Positions 24,766-33,091 of a DNA stretch of 49,445 nucleotides are shown in pieces. The position numbers and the translations under genes are program-made. The DNA lies in contig URCR01000022.1 of assembly GCA_900546325.1 (NCBI GenBank), positions 1 through 49,445 of the forward strand. Reading direction: 5' to 3'. This stretch comes from an uncultured Lachnospiraceae bacterium. GTDB taxonomy: Bacteria; Bacillota; Clostridia; Lachnospirales; Lachnospiraceae. Position 1 is the stretch's first letter, and each line of letters starts with the position of its first letter. Under the pieces are notes generated by a model. It did no database searches and was not told where the DNA came from. It worked only from the letters and a program-made list of their open reading frames with translations.

Positions 24766-24782
24766 TTTTATCCCTCCTAGAT

Positions 24783-24863
24783 TTATTTATGTTTGTAGCC
24801 TGTGTAGAATGTCATGAACAAACATACGACCATAGCCCATGCCCAGAATCTATGTTTTTTCAT
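24783..24863 (-). CDS. 26-residue single-pass membrane microprotein
   Basis: This small frame encodes 26 residues: MKKHRFW, then a hydrophobic stretch AWAMVVCLFMTFYTGY, ending KHK. TAGGAGGGA lies about 8 bases before the ATG, and the stop is 17 bases before the DUF6110 start, with another AGGAGG between them. The layout (strong site, positively charged ends, one membrane segment) argues for a real microprotein in the ATPase operon. Function is unknown; it may be a small subunit of the transporter. Confidence 0.7.
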   Translation of the reverse strand: MKKHRFWAWAMVVCLFMTFYTGYKHK

Positions 24864-24980
24864 CTGTCTCTTCCCTCCTACAATGTTTTTGTCATTATAA
24901 TCCTGTCCGCGGACAATTTCCATTATTTTTCTGTTATTGAGAAATTTTTATCATTTAGATCATTCAATTGCAAATAGTTC

Positions 24981-25448
24981 TCAGATACAGGACTCGATCA
25001 CGACTGTTTTTACTTTCTGTTCGCCAAGATATCCGCAGGTTTTCAGGCCTGCCAAAATCACTTCATTCCAGCTTTTTGCCGACAGATACCGGACGGTATG
25101 ATCTTCCATCTCAATCCTGCACACTTCTCTTCCGCTGCTCTCGGTATCACATGCAATCTTATACATGTTTTTTCTGCTGATCGCACCGATCTCCTCCAGC
25201 TTATTGACGAGACGATATACCGTTGCGGTTCCAATTCCCGGATCACTCTTAGATGCCCGGTAAAAAATCTCCTTGCACGAAGAACATTCTTCTTCCAGTA
25301 TGATGTCAAGAAGCATCTGCCGTTGTTTTGTAATCCTGCACCCCTGCTCCCGCAGTTTCTGAAGAACCATCTCTTTTTTCATCTTTGTCCGCCGATAATT
25401 TCCCGTCTCATTTATTTTTCTGCTCTCACCTGTCATATTCTGGTTCAT
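24981..25448 (-). CDS. Fur-family metal-dependent regulator
   Basis: This 155-residue protein has the Fur winged helix: RITKQRQMLLDIILEEECSSCKEIFYRASKSDPGIGTATVYRLVNKLEEIGAI. The dimerisation/metal half is shortened and atypical. The canonical HHDH metal motif is not seen, and the region reads ESSGREVCRIEMEDHTVRYL, with few histidines and no CxxC pairs. It may sense something other than Fe(II) through a standard site, or be a degenerate sensor. GGGGAGGACAGT directly precedes the ATG. It lies 30 bases after the Cys-rich FeoB-associated gene and upstream of the ATPase cluster. Confidence 0.9.
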   Translation of the reverse strand: MNQNMTGESRKINETGNYRRTKMKKEMVLQKLREQGCRITKQRQMLLDIILEEECSSCKEIFYRASKSDPGIGTATVYRLVNKLEEIGAISRKNMYKIACDTESSGREVCRIEMEDHTVRYLSAKSWNEVILAGLKTCGYLGEQKVKTVVIESCI

Positions 25449-25478
25449 ACTGTCCTCCCCGAAATGAAAGTTTTTTAT

Positions 25479-25616
25479 CTAATGGCAGTGTCCGCCGCAA
25501 TGTTTGCAGTCTCCGCCGCAGTGGATCGACTTTCCGTTTTTCTTATCTTTGATCATACTTCTCACTGCCAGTGCCACAATCCCAGCAACAATAATTCCTG
25601 TAACAATTGTTCCCAT
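25479..25616 (-). CDS. FeoB-associated Cys-rich membrane protein
   Basis: This 45-residue protein has an N-terminal membrane segment (MGTIVTGIIVAGIVALAVRS), a basic link (KDKKNGKS) and a Cys/His tail (HCGGDCKHC then GGHCH). This is the layout of the FeoB-associated Cys-rich family, which sits beside FeoB and is thought to help deliver Fe(II). CAGGAGG precedes the ATG by about 7 bases. It lies between feoB and the Fur-family gene on the same strand, behind a terminator-like hairpin. Confidence 0.88.
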   Translation of the reverse strand: MGTIVTGIIVAGIVALAVRSMIKDKKNGKSIHCGGDCKHCGGHCH

Positions 25617-25677
25617 ATCAATTCCTCCTGACCTTTCATGATTCTTCTGTTTCTTTGTAAACTACATCTTCCTGACT

Positions 25678-25720
25678 GTAAAAAGACTGCCCGGGAGAAT
25701 TCTCCAAGCGGCAGTCTTTT
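25678..25720 (-). terminator. Hairpin terminator/attenuator after feoB
   Basis: AGACTGCC (25684-25691) pairs with GGCAGTCT (25710-25717), with a T-rich tail on the minus strand (TCTTTTTAC). It lies between feoB and the Cys-rich gene, so it either ends the feo transcript or lowers read-through into the Cys-rich/Fur genes. Confidence 0.65.
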
Positions 25721-25728
25721 CTTTGTCT

Positions 25729-27912
25729 CTATTTTGCACCTGCCATTGCTTTCATGCTGACATGAAGTGTCTTACTTTCTTTATATGGACGTACAAGCAG
25801 ATAGATAAATCCGATCACAAGTGCGAATGCAACTGCTGTCGCGATTCCAAACGTTCCTGTGCTGATCAATGTTCCGATCTGGTAAACACAGAGGGAAACC
25901 ACATATGCAAGCAATGTCTGATAACCGATTGCAAACCAGAACCATTTCGCATTGTTCATCTCTCTTTTGATTGCTCCCATCGCCGCAAAGCAAGGTGCAC
26001 AGAGCAGGTTGAACACTAAGAAAGAGTATGCTGCAACCGCTGTCATGCTTCCTGCAAGCGCTCCCCAGATCTCTGTTCCGTCTTCTGCAACTTCAGCAAA
26101 TCCAAATAAGATCCCAAAGGTTCCCACTACATTTTCTTTTGCAATCAGTCCTGTGACTGCCGCAACCGCCATTTTCCAGTCTCCCCATCCAAGTGGTGCA
26201 AATACCGGCGCAATCACTCCTCCGATCTTGGCAAGAATACTGCTGTCAAGCTGTTCTGCCTCCAGCATTCCGAAGGAACCGTTGATCCATCCAAAGTTCA
26301 TCAGGAACCACAGTACGATCGTCGATAATAAAATGATCGTTCCTGCCTTTTTGATGAAAGAGGATCCTCTCTCCCACATGCTTCTGAGCACATTTCCGAC
26401 TGTCGGCATATGATATGCCGGAAGCTCCATAACAAACGGTGCAGGGTCTCCTGCGAACATCTTCGTCTTTTTCAGAATAATTCCTGAGCAGATGATCGCT
26501 GCGATTCCCACAAAATAAGCACTCGGTGCCACCCACCATGCTCCGTCAAAGAGTGCACCTGCGATCAGCGCGATGATCGGAAGTTTTGCCCCACATGGGA
26601 TAAATGTTGTTGTCATGATCGTCATTTTCCGGTCTCTGTCATTTTCAATCGTTCTGGATGCCATCACTCCCGGAACTCCACATCCGCTTCCGATCAGCAT
26701 CGGGATAAATGATTTTCCGGATAAGCCAAACTTACGGAAAATTCTGTCCATGATAAATGCGACTCTCGCCATATATCCGCATGCTTCCAGAAATGCAAGG
26801 AAGATAAACAGTACAAGCATCTGCGGAACGAATCCGAGCACTGCCCCGACACCGGCAACAATCCCATCCAAAATCAGTGCCTGCAGCCAGTCTGCACAAC
26901 CGATTGCATTTAACGCACTTTCTACGAGTACCGGAACTCCCGGAACTGAGATCCCAAAGAAACTCCATCCTTCTCCGAACACACCGTCATTCGCCCAGTC
27001 TGTCGCCCATGTTCCGACCGTCGTCACAGATACATAATATACAAGGAACATCACTGCCGCAAAGATCGGAAGTGCCAGCCATCTGTTTGTCACGATCTGA
27101 TCGATCCTGTCGGAAGTTGTCAGCTTTTCCTTTGAACCTTTTGTCACGCAGGCTCCGATGATAGAAGAAATATACGTATACCGCTCATTTGTGATCACAC
27201 TCTCCGTATCATCATCAAACACCTTCTCCATCTCTTCAATCTCTGCACTGACATCCGGAACACGTTTCATCTGTGATCCGATCTTGTCATCTCTTTCTAA
27301 CAACTTGATCGCAAAGAAACGCTTCTGTTCTTCTTCCACGATCCCGGTCAACTTATTTTCTACTTTTTCGATGATCACTTCTGCTTCTTTTGAAAACTTG
27401 TGTACCGGCACTGCCGCTTTTTTCTGCTGTGCAAGCCCGACAGCTTTCTCCGCCGCTTTCTTGATACCGGTTCCTTTCAATGCCGAGATCTCGATCACCT
27501 CGCACCCCAGCCTTCTGCTGAGTTCCTGAATATGGATACGGTCACCATTCTTCTCCAGAATATCGATCATATTGACCGCCATCACGACCGGAATCCCCAG
27601 TTCCATCAACTGTGTGGAAAGATAGAGGTTTCGCTCAATATTCGTCCCGTCTACAATATTCAAAATTGCATCCGGACGCTCTCCGATCAGATAGTTTCTT
27701 GCCACGACTTCTTCCAGCGTGTATGGGGACAAAGAATAGATCCCCGGCAAATCCATGATCACAACATCCTTGTGTCCTTTTAGCTTCCCTTCTTTTTTCT
27801 CCACCGTAACTCCCGGCCAGTTCCCGACAAATTGATTGGAACCTGTCAGTGCATTGAACAATGTTGTCTTTCCGCAGTTTGGATTCCCTGCAAGTGCTAT
27901 TTTTACTGACAT
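25729..27912 (-). CDS. feoB: Ferrous iron transport protein B
   Basis: This 727-residue inner-membrane Fe(II) transporter has an N-terminal G domain: G1 GNPNCGKTT (9-17), G2/effector GNWPGVTVEKKEG, G3 DLPGIYSL and G4 NMID. A helical regulatory domain follows to about 265. The membrane domain contains the Gate motifs (LFIFLAFLEACGYMARVAFIMDRIF and FNLLCAPCFAAMGAIKRE) and SFIPMLIGSGCGVPGVMASRTI. Two feoA genes precede it. The ribosome site AAAGGAGAAG lies inside the end of a transposase remnant. The feo promoter carries a TTAG-N6-CTAA operator, so expression is probably induced by iron limitation. Confidence 0.97.
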   Translation of the reverse strand: MSVKIALAGNPNCGKTTLFNALTGSNQFVGNWPGVTVEKKEGKLKGHKDVVIMDLPGIYSLSPYTLEEVVARNYLIGERPDAILNIVDGTNIERNLYLSTQLMELGIPVVMAVNMIDILEKNGDRIHIQELSRRLGCEVIEISALKGTGIKKAAEKAVGLAQQKKAAVPVHKFSKEAEVIIEKVENKLTGIVEEEQKRFFAIKLLERDDKIGSQMKRVPDVSAEIEEMEKVFDDDTESVITNERYTYISSIIGACVTKGSKEKLTTSDRIDQIVTNRWLALPIFAAVMFLVYYVSVTTVGTWATDWANDGVFGEGWSFFGISVPGVPVLVESALNAIGCADWLQALILDGIVAGVGAVLGFVPQMLVLFIFLAFLEACGYMARVAFIMDRIFRKFGLSGKSFIPMLIGSGCGVPGVMASRTIENDRDRKMTIMTTTFIPCGAKLPIIALIAGALFDGAWWVAPSAYFVGIAAIICSGIILKKTKMFAGDPAPFVMELPAYHMPTVGNVLRSMWERGSSFIKKAGTIILLSTIVLWFLMNFGWINGSFGMLEAEQLDSSILAKIGGVIAPVFAPLGWGDWKMAVAAVTGLIAKENVVGTFGILFGFAEVAEDGTEIWGALAGSMTAVAAYSFLVFNLLCAPCFAAMGAIKREMNNAKWFWFAIGYQTLLAYVVSLCVYQIGTLISTGTFGIATAVAFALVIGFIYLLVRPYKESKTLHVSMKAMAGAK

Positions 27913-27913
27913 A

Positions 27914-28102
27914 CTACTTCTCCTTTAATTTTCCCGTTTCCTTTTTTACTACATCATCTTTTATTCCGACAGCTGCACAAAACATCTCCACCGCTTCCAC
28001 ATCATAAGCATCTGCCAGTTCTTTACTCAACTGATACAGATAATCCTTTCTTTGATTTCGGATTTTCTTATGAAGAGGGGAGAGAATTCTTGCTATTTTC
28101 CG
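27914..28102 (-). pseudogene. TnpB-type transposase remnant between feoA and feoB
   Basis: This open frame, with no start codon, reads RKIARILSPLHKKIRNQRKDY then LYQLSKELADAYDVEAVE. It matches the part of IS200/IS605/IS1341 OrfB (TnpB) proteins just before the catalytic ED in VxVEDLNM. After VEAVE the match stops and MFCAAVGIKDDVVKKETGK follows up to the stop, two bases before feoB. No transposon ends, tnpA or other TnpB parts are visible. It is a scar, and its last bases now form the feoB ribosome site. Confidence 0.65.
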
Positions 28103-28167
28103 TCAAACGCCCTTATGTTTGTCAAAGCTTTCTTTTATTAGTCATCGCTAACCATTAGGTAAAAAAA

Positions 28168-28389
28168 TTATTCTACTTCAATCATCTCGGCATCCGCCTT
28201 TCTCAGTGACAGCTCGTACCCTCTCACGGTAACTTCGATCGGATCTCCAAGCGGTGCCACCTTCCTCACAAAGACTTCTACCCCTTTCGTGATTCCCATG
28301 TCCATGATCCTTCGCTTAACCGGCCCATCCCCTGTCAACTTCTTTACCTTGACTGTCTTTCCACAAGGTGTCTGTTTCAATGTACTCAT
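28168..28389 (-). CDS. feoA: FeoA family protein (second copy)
   Basis: This 73-residue SH3-like FeoA has the core RRIMDMGITKGVEVFVRKVAPLGDPIEVTVRGYELSLRKADAEMIEV, a close match to the family. It is small and cytoplasmic and thought to contact FeoB. It lies 86 bases after the first feoA and about 255 bases before feoB; the transposase scar occupies part of that gap. Confidence 0.95.
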   Translation of the reverse strand: MSTLKQTPCGKTVKVKKLTGDGPVKRRIMDMGITKGVEVFVRKVAPLGDPIEVTVRGYELSLRKADAEMIEVE

Positions 28390-28475
28390 CGTTTTCTCAT
28401 TCCTTTCTCTCGCAATTTCCTTCTCAAAGCTTTTTGTTCTATGTTTTCCATAATCATCGCCTTCTTTACAGAATC

Positions 28476-28685
28476 CTAAACGATAATCTTATTCGCCATA
28501 TCTTTCCCGATTGCGACTCTTGCACCTTTGATCTCAACAATCATATTCCCTCCATTTACAGAGAGGACTGTCACAACTCCACCCGGCACAAATCCAAGGT
28601 TTTCAAGAAATCGGTGTGTTTCTTCTTTCCCCCCGACTCTTCGTATCGTATTCGGTTCATTTACCTTCGCCATCGTCAACGGCAT
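28476..28685 (-). CDS. feoA: FeoA family protein (first copy)
   Basis: This 69-residue FeoA-type protein has HRFLENLGFVPGGVVTVLSVNGGNMIVEIKGARVAIGKDMANKIIV. It is the more divergent of the two copies: LGFVPG replaces MGIT-G, and a GGNMIVEIKG turn follows. Tandem FeoA genes ahead of FeoB are common in clostridia. It is the first gene of the feo operon, about 80 bases after the -10. Confidence 0.93.
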   Translation of the reverse strand: MPLTMAKVNEPNTIRRVGGKEETHRFLENLGFVPGGVVTVLSVNGGNMIVEIKGARVAIGKDMANKIIV

Positions 28686-28763
28686 GCTACCATCTTCTTT
28701 CTTTTTGTCATTCAGACTAATTTGTTATTAATTAGTAATTAATAATGAATTTCATTTACAGCA

Positions 28764-28794
28764 TTAGTATAGTCTAACTATCATTAGTTGTCAA
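28764..28794 (-). promoter_or_regulatory. feo promoter with TTAG-N6-CTAA operator
   Basis: On the minus strand TTGACA (28789-28794), a 17-base spacer and TATACT (28766-28771) form a near-consensus sigma-A promoter. The palindrome TTAG-N6-CTAA (28764-28777) overlaps the -10. Another half-site-rich stretch (CTAATGATAGTTAG) fills the spacer. The same palindrome lies on the DUF3793 operon promoter. AATGAA-T-TTCATT (28744-28756) is an additional inverted repeat downstream. Confidence 0.75.
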
Positions 28795-28947
28795 TTACTT
28801 TTTTACATATTTTAATTTTATACCAAAAGCATTATTGATACAAAGCACCATTATAATAATTAGTAGTTATTGAGTTAGATTTTTTTGTGATTATGCAATA
28901 ATTTTCTGTAAAATTATACTCCACATTAATAGTATAGCGATTTTTCA

Positions 28948-28976
28948 TTGAATTTTTTATTCAAAAATGCTATGCT
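28948..28976 (+). promoter_or_regulatory. Promoter of the MacB-like operon
   Basis: TTGAAT (28948-28953), a 17-base spacer and TATGCT (28971-28976), 148 bases before the permease start. The -35 is one arm of a perfect inverted repeat, TTGAAT-TTTTT-ATTCAA (28948-28964), a possible operator. Apart from this and the feo promoter, the 439-base gap 28686-29124 holds nothing else I recognise. Confidence 0.5.
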
Positions 28977-29124
28977 GTGAATGTACTAATAATCCAGCAA
29001 ACGACATGCGGTGACTAAATAAGATATCCTATGTGAAATACATGAAACAAAAAGTAATTTTTAGCAATGATTTCTACCTGAAGCGAAACTCACAGTCAAA
29101 TTGATGTTTTACAGGAGGGGTGAC

Positions 29125-31134
29125 ATGTACTATAAAATTTTCCTTGCCCAGATGAAACGCAGCAAAAAGACGATTCTTTATCTTTTGTTGCTCCTAATTG
29201 CGGCATCCTTCTTTGTAACAAGTGTAAATTTATACCAGAACAGTGTCCACAACCTGAAAATTGCAGAGAATACTTTTTCCACTCTCGCCATCACAGAATT
29301 CTATGGAGAAGTGAACAGATATGGGGAACTGGTAGAGCGAAACAGTAAAGAACACATTGGTTATAAAGCTGTCGGAGTAAAAGGATATGATATCCATAAA
29401 ATTATCGATAGTGAAAGTGTAGAAAGCTATGATTTGCGCAGCCAATATGGTGCATATATTGCCGGCCATCCTGCTATGGTCTATGCTCCTCTTTTGAGCT
29501 CATCCGGTGAGAAGACCGATCAGTGGTATACGAGAAGCAATAATCTTATCCGTTTTAAAATCCAGTCATCTGAACCAGTTTCTTTAGACTATCATCCACT
29601 TGATCTATACAGCACAAAAACCTCGATGTTTCAACTCGATGTGCTTGATAATGCTGCTGAGATTTCAGACTATCCGAATCGGATGGCATATGATGACTTT
29701 GGGTTTACTCAGGAGGAATGGGATTCCTACAGCGAAGAGATCAAACACTTGAATCAGACAAATGATACAGACAAACTGATCTTGTATCCGGATGTAGAAT
29801 ATATCGCAGTTTTAAATAGACAAGGATCCTGGAAATGGGCAAACAAACCAGGAACTTTGGAATATCTCGATACCAGCTGGTATTACGAAGAATTTAATCT
29901 TGTCATCCCCGTTCAGGATCATGAAAGTATCCGACTAACTTATGATGGTCCCAGCGAAAGTCTTGAATATAAGAAGGGATTCTCTCCGTTCCCTCTCCAG
30001 CGCTTAGAAGATGTAAAGACTCGTCCTGAGTTAAGAGCCTATTTTGAAAGTATCTGGCAGGATATCCGTGTACAGCAATATACTCACAATGTAATTTCCA
30101 CCAACGACATCACTTCTGTTCCGAACTTTCATATGGGAACTGCTGCCCTGACAGATGGAAGATTTATTACAAAAAAAGAATATGAAAAAGGTGCAAAAGT
30201 CTGTATGATCAGTGAAGAAATGGCTGAAAATCAACAATGGGAAATCGGTGATAAACTGAATATGAAGCTTTTTGAAAGTGATTATATCCCCGGTTATGAT
30301 CCACTTGTTGATAACCAGCCGATTTATGAAACAGGGAACACACCTTTCATACAGGAAGAAGCCTATGAAATTGTAGGCATCTATTCCATCTATCCTGCCG
30401 CGGGCAATACGGAGCTTGCACCAGATACACTGGCGTTACTCCCCTACACGATTTATATTCCTTCCAATTCTATATCGAAGATAAGAGATCCGAAAGATAT
30501 TCTGGTACATGGATCTACTTTCAGTGTGAAATTAAAAAATGGATCTGTAGCTGCCTTTCAGGAAGATATGAAAAAGAAAGGGCTGACTATAGAAAAAGAA
30601 GGACAATATGTGCCTAAATTTACCTTTTATGACCAGGGATACAGTTCTGTGAAGTCGAGCCTGTTGTCTATGCGCAGCACTGCAAAATTTCTGCTCCTCC
30701 TCTCATTCGTTTTTCTTTTCATAATCTGTACACTGGTGGCATATTTCTTCTGGCAAAACCAGAGGCAGACAGTTGGTATCTTCCGGTTGCTTGGAGGAAC
30801 GAAAAAACAATCTGTTTTTGCTGTACTCGGTTGTTCTATGCTTCTGACAGTCTTCGGAGTAGTCGCAGGAGGAACCGTCGGAAGTGGTGTATCCTGCCTT
30901 GTGGGAAATAGTATTATGCATGAAAATATCAAGGAAATTGAAATGGATCTGAGCCAGGATCATGATCTGTCTGCTCTGACAGAGAAGAAATCTGATATCA
31001 GAATTCATGCCGATCCGCTGGTAACAGTGGCCGCCAGCAGCGGCTTGCTGCTCTATCCACTTCTTCTGCTGGGATTTATGACGGCTGATATTCACAAAGA
31101 ACCTCGGGAACTTCTTCCAAAAGGTAAGAGTTAA
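29125..31134 (+). CDS. FtsX/MacB-like ABC transporter permease (large)
   Basis: The start at 29125 (AGGAGGGG 4 bases upstream) gives 669 residues. An N-terminal membrane segment (ILYLLLLLIAASFFVTSV) is followed by a very large extracellular region of about 490 residues. It contains aromatic- and Asp-rich stretches and a MacB-like periplasmic core (TDGRFITKKEYEKGAKVCMISEEMA, KLKNGSVAAFQEDMKKKGL). Three C-terminal membrane segments include the FtsX signature region RQTVGIFRLLGGTKKQSVF. It is a mechanotransmission-type permease rather than a classic importer. The next gene is 13 bases downstream and the operon includes its ATPase and a peptidase-like lipoprotein. Confidence 0.9.
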   Translation: MYYKIFLAQMKRSKKTILYLLLLLIAASFFVTSVNLYQNSVHNLKIAENTFSTLAITEFYGEVNRYGELVERNSKEHIGYKAVGVKGYDIHKIIDSESVESYDLRSQYGAYIAGHPAMVYAPLLSSSGEKTDQWYTRSNNLIRFKIQSSEPVSLDYHPLDLYSTKTSMFQLDVLDNAAEISDYPNRMAYDDFGFTQEEWDSYSEEIKHLNQTNDTDKLILYPDVEYIAVLNRQGSWKWANKPGTLEYLDTSWYYEEFNLVIPVQDHESIRLTYDGPSESLEYKKGFSPFPLQRLEDVKTRPELRAYFESIWQDIRVQQYTHNVISTNDITSVPNFHMGTAALTDGRFITKKEYEKGAKVCMISEEMAENQQWEIGDKLNMKLFESDYIPGYDPLVDNQPIYETGNTPFIQEEAYEIVGIYSIYPAAGNTELAPDTLALLPYTIYIPSNSISKIRDPKDILVHGSTFSVKLKNGSVAAFQEDMKKKGLTIEKEGQYVPKFTFYDQGYSSVKSSLLSMRSTAKFLLLLSFVFLFIICTLVAYFFWQNQRQTVGIFRLLGGTKKQSVFAVLGCSMLLTVFGVVAGGTVGSGVSCLVGNSIMHENIKEIEMDLSQDHDLSALTEKKSDIRIHADPLVTVAASSGLLLYPLLLLGFMTADIHKEPRELLPKGKS

Positions 31135-31147
31135 GGGGGGTGTTGGA

Positions 31148-32407
31148 ATGAGAGTATTTTCTTATATCTGGCGTATGGCCTTCAGGCGGAAGTCTGCCTG
31201 TTTGCTAGTGATAGCTTCCGCTATGGTAACCACTATATTCATGCTTTCTTATCCACGTCTGATTGAGGATACACGTAAGAAACTGGATGAAACTTATGAG
31301 GGCATTACTATAACAGGAAGCATTGTCCAAACCGGAATCGACGATGTCGGAGCTGTCTCGGGTGAAGTATGGAAAAAAATGCAAGCAAGCGGTTATTTCA
31401 GTCAGATGTATGCCGCCAGTAAATTTTCTGTCCGCACCTTTCCCAAAAAAATTTTGGAAGCACAGTTTGGAAGCACACCATCAGAGCAAAGAAAAGACAG
31501 TATCTTTCAGACCATGCTTTCCCGGTTTGAGAAGAAAAACAGTGGAGGTGTGAACGGTCCTATGAGGGCATACAACACTTTTCCTGCGGGAAACGATCTG
31601 GTTCGTATCCGAAATGATATTTGCTGGCTGGATGGTTATGACGAGCATTGTCTGGAAGGCAGGGAACGCATCTGTATCATTTCGGAAAACTGGGGCTATG
31701 CTCCGGGAGATACTGTCCCGTTTCTTGCCAGAGTTACCATAAAGGAAAAATCTGTAGAAGGTATCTTTCATCTGAAAGTAGTCGGTACCTATCCCGGGAA
31801 AATAACTGAGTTTTCCGGTGTAATGCCCCTAAAAACAATGGAAGATCTTACGATTGCTGCTACTGCTGCCCACAAAGCAGAAGAAAATTATTATGAATGG
31901 GAATTTGGACTTGACCAGATTTATTTTACAATAAAGAATAACAGAACGTTAGATGAAATCAAAACAAAGATGGAAGACTGGGGACTTCTCAACAGTGATT
32001 TCCGCCGTGTCCGGCTGGATGACCGCTTTTTTAAAGAAGCGGTCGGCCCCATTGAGAGCAACCTTGCCCAACTGGAGGGATCGTATTTGTTTTTCTTCTT
32101 TCTAATTGCTGCCATTGGATTTTTCATCAGCTTTTTGCTGATCCGAAACCGAAAGTCAGAATACGCAGTTATGAGACTATTAGGAGAAAGCAAAGGACAG
32201 ATCATTCTAAAAGTATTAGCAGAACAATTCACTCTCTGCCTGACTGGTGTCCTATTCGGAATACTCGTGATACGTCTGATCGACACAAACAGCTTTCATC
32301 CTTCCATCTGTATTGTGATTTTAATGTGCTACACTTTTGGGGCAGCCGGAGCAGCACTGCTGATGACCAGTGTAAATGTTATGGAAATTCTTCGTGATAA
32401 GGAGTAA
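31148..32407 (+). CDS. FtsX/MacB-like ABC transporter permease (small)
   Basis: This 419-residue permease has an N-terminal membrane segment (ACLLVIASAMVTTIFMLSY), an extracellular MacB-like domain of about 260 residues (ERICIISENWGYAPGDTVPF, LKVVGTYPG) and three C-terminal segments with KSEYAVMRLLGESKGQIILKVLAEQF, the FtsX-type cytoplasmic loop. GGGGGG precedes the ATG. It likely pairs with the 669-residue permease to form a heterodimer, and its stop is 4 bases before the ATPase start. Confidence 0.9.
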   Translation: MRVFSYIWRMAFRRKSACLLVIASAMVTTIFMLSYPRLIEDTRKKLDETYEGITITGSIVQTGIDDVGAVSGEVWKKMQASGYFSQMYAASKFSVRTFPKKILEAQFGSTPSEQRKDSIFQTMLSRFEKKNSGGVNGPMRAYNTFPAGNDLVRIRNDICWLDGYDEHCLEGRERICIISENWGYAPGDTVPFLARVTIKEKSVEGIFHLKVVGTYPGKITEFSGVMPLKTMEDLTIAATAAHKAEENYYEWEFGLDQIYFTIKNNRTLDEIKTKMEDWGLLNSDFRRVRLDDRFFKEAVGPIESNLAQLEGSYLFFFFLIAAIGFFISFLLIRNRKSEYAVMRLLGESKGQIILKVLAEQFTLCLTGVLFGILVIRLIDTNSFHPSICIVILMCYTFGAAGAALLMTSVNVMEILRDKE

Positions 32408-32411
32408 TCTT

Positions 32412-33077
32412 ATGAGTATTTTACAGGCACAAAACGTACATTATGTCTATCAAAGTAAATATCAGAAAGTGCATGCCGTAAAAGGCATTGATTTTACATT
32501 TCACAGCGGCAGGTTTTATGCGATCGTAGGAAAAAGCGGCTGTGGGAAAACTACATTTTTGTCATTACTGGCCGGTCTTGATCTGCCGACCGAAGGACAG
32601 ATCCTTTATAATGGCAAAAGCACCGCAGAATGTAACCGGGATGACTATCGAGCAAAGTCGATTTCCTTGATTTGCCAAAGTTATAATCTGTTTCCTCTGC
32701 TGACCGTAGAAGAAAATGTGACGTATCCTATACTTTTGCGGGGAATCAGACGAAATGCAGCAGAAGAAATCGTCCATGAAAAATTAAAAGAAGTTGGTCT
32801 TGACAGTTCTTATTATAATCGTCTCCCTGCCATGCTTTCCGGTGGAGAACAACAGCGTGTGGCGATCGCCAGAGCATTAGCTTCTGATGCGCGCATTATT
32901 CTGGCCGATGAACCTACCGGAAATCTTGACAGCGAAAACAGTAACAGAGTCTTTTCTCTGCTAAAGAAACTGGCACATGAAAAAAATTACTGTGTCATTG
33001 TTGTGACCCATGACCTTACCATTGCAGATAACGCAGATGAGGTTCTGCATTTAAAAGATGGTACTCTACTTGAATGA
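32412..33077 (+). CDS. MacB/LolD-type ABC transporter ATPase
   Basis: The start at 32412 (AAGGAG 7 bases upstream) gives 221 residues. Walker A is GKSGCGKTT, the Q-loop is SLICQSYNLFP, the signature is LSGGEQQRVAIARA, Walker B is IILADEPTGNLD, and the H-loop is VTHD. It energises the two FtsX-like permeases. LolD/MacB ATPases of this type usually drive substrate release or mechanical coupling across the envelope rather than import. The substrate is unknown; linkage to the lipoprotein downstream suggests extracellular peptide or surface-protein processing. Confidence 0.95.
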   Translation: MSILQAQNVHYVYQSKYQKVHAVKGIDFTFHSGRFYAIVGKSGCGKTTFLSLLAGLDLPTEGQILYNGKSTAECNRDDYRAKSISLICQSYNLFPLLTVEENVTYPILLRGIRRNAAEEIVHEKLKEVGLDSSYYNRLPAMLSGGEQQRVAIARALASDARIILADEPTGNLDSENSNRVFSLLKKLAHEKNYCVIVVTHDLTIADNADEVLHLKDGTLLE

Positions 33078-33091
33078 ACAGGAGGTTCTTT

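Noticed and set aside
24930..24960. Fur-box-like inverted repeat TGAGAAA-TT-TTTATCA
   Set aside because: The match is partial, in A/T-rich DNA, about 75-90 bases before the 26-residue ORF; it does not match the palindrome shared by the other two metal promoters.
26573..27037. 154-codon plus-strand ORF opposite feoB
   Set aside because: Antisense shadow of a well-conserved transporter gene.
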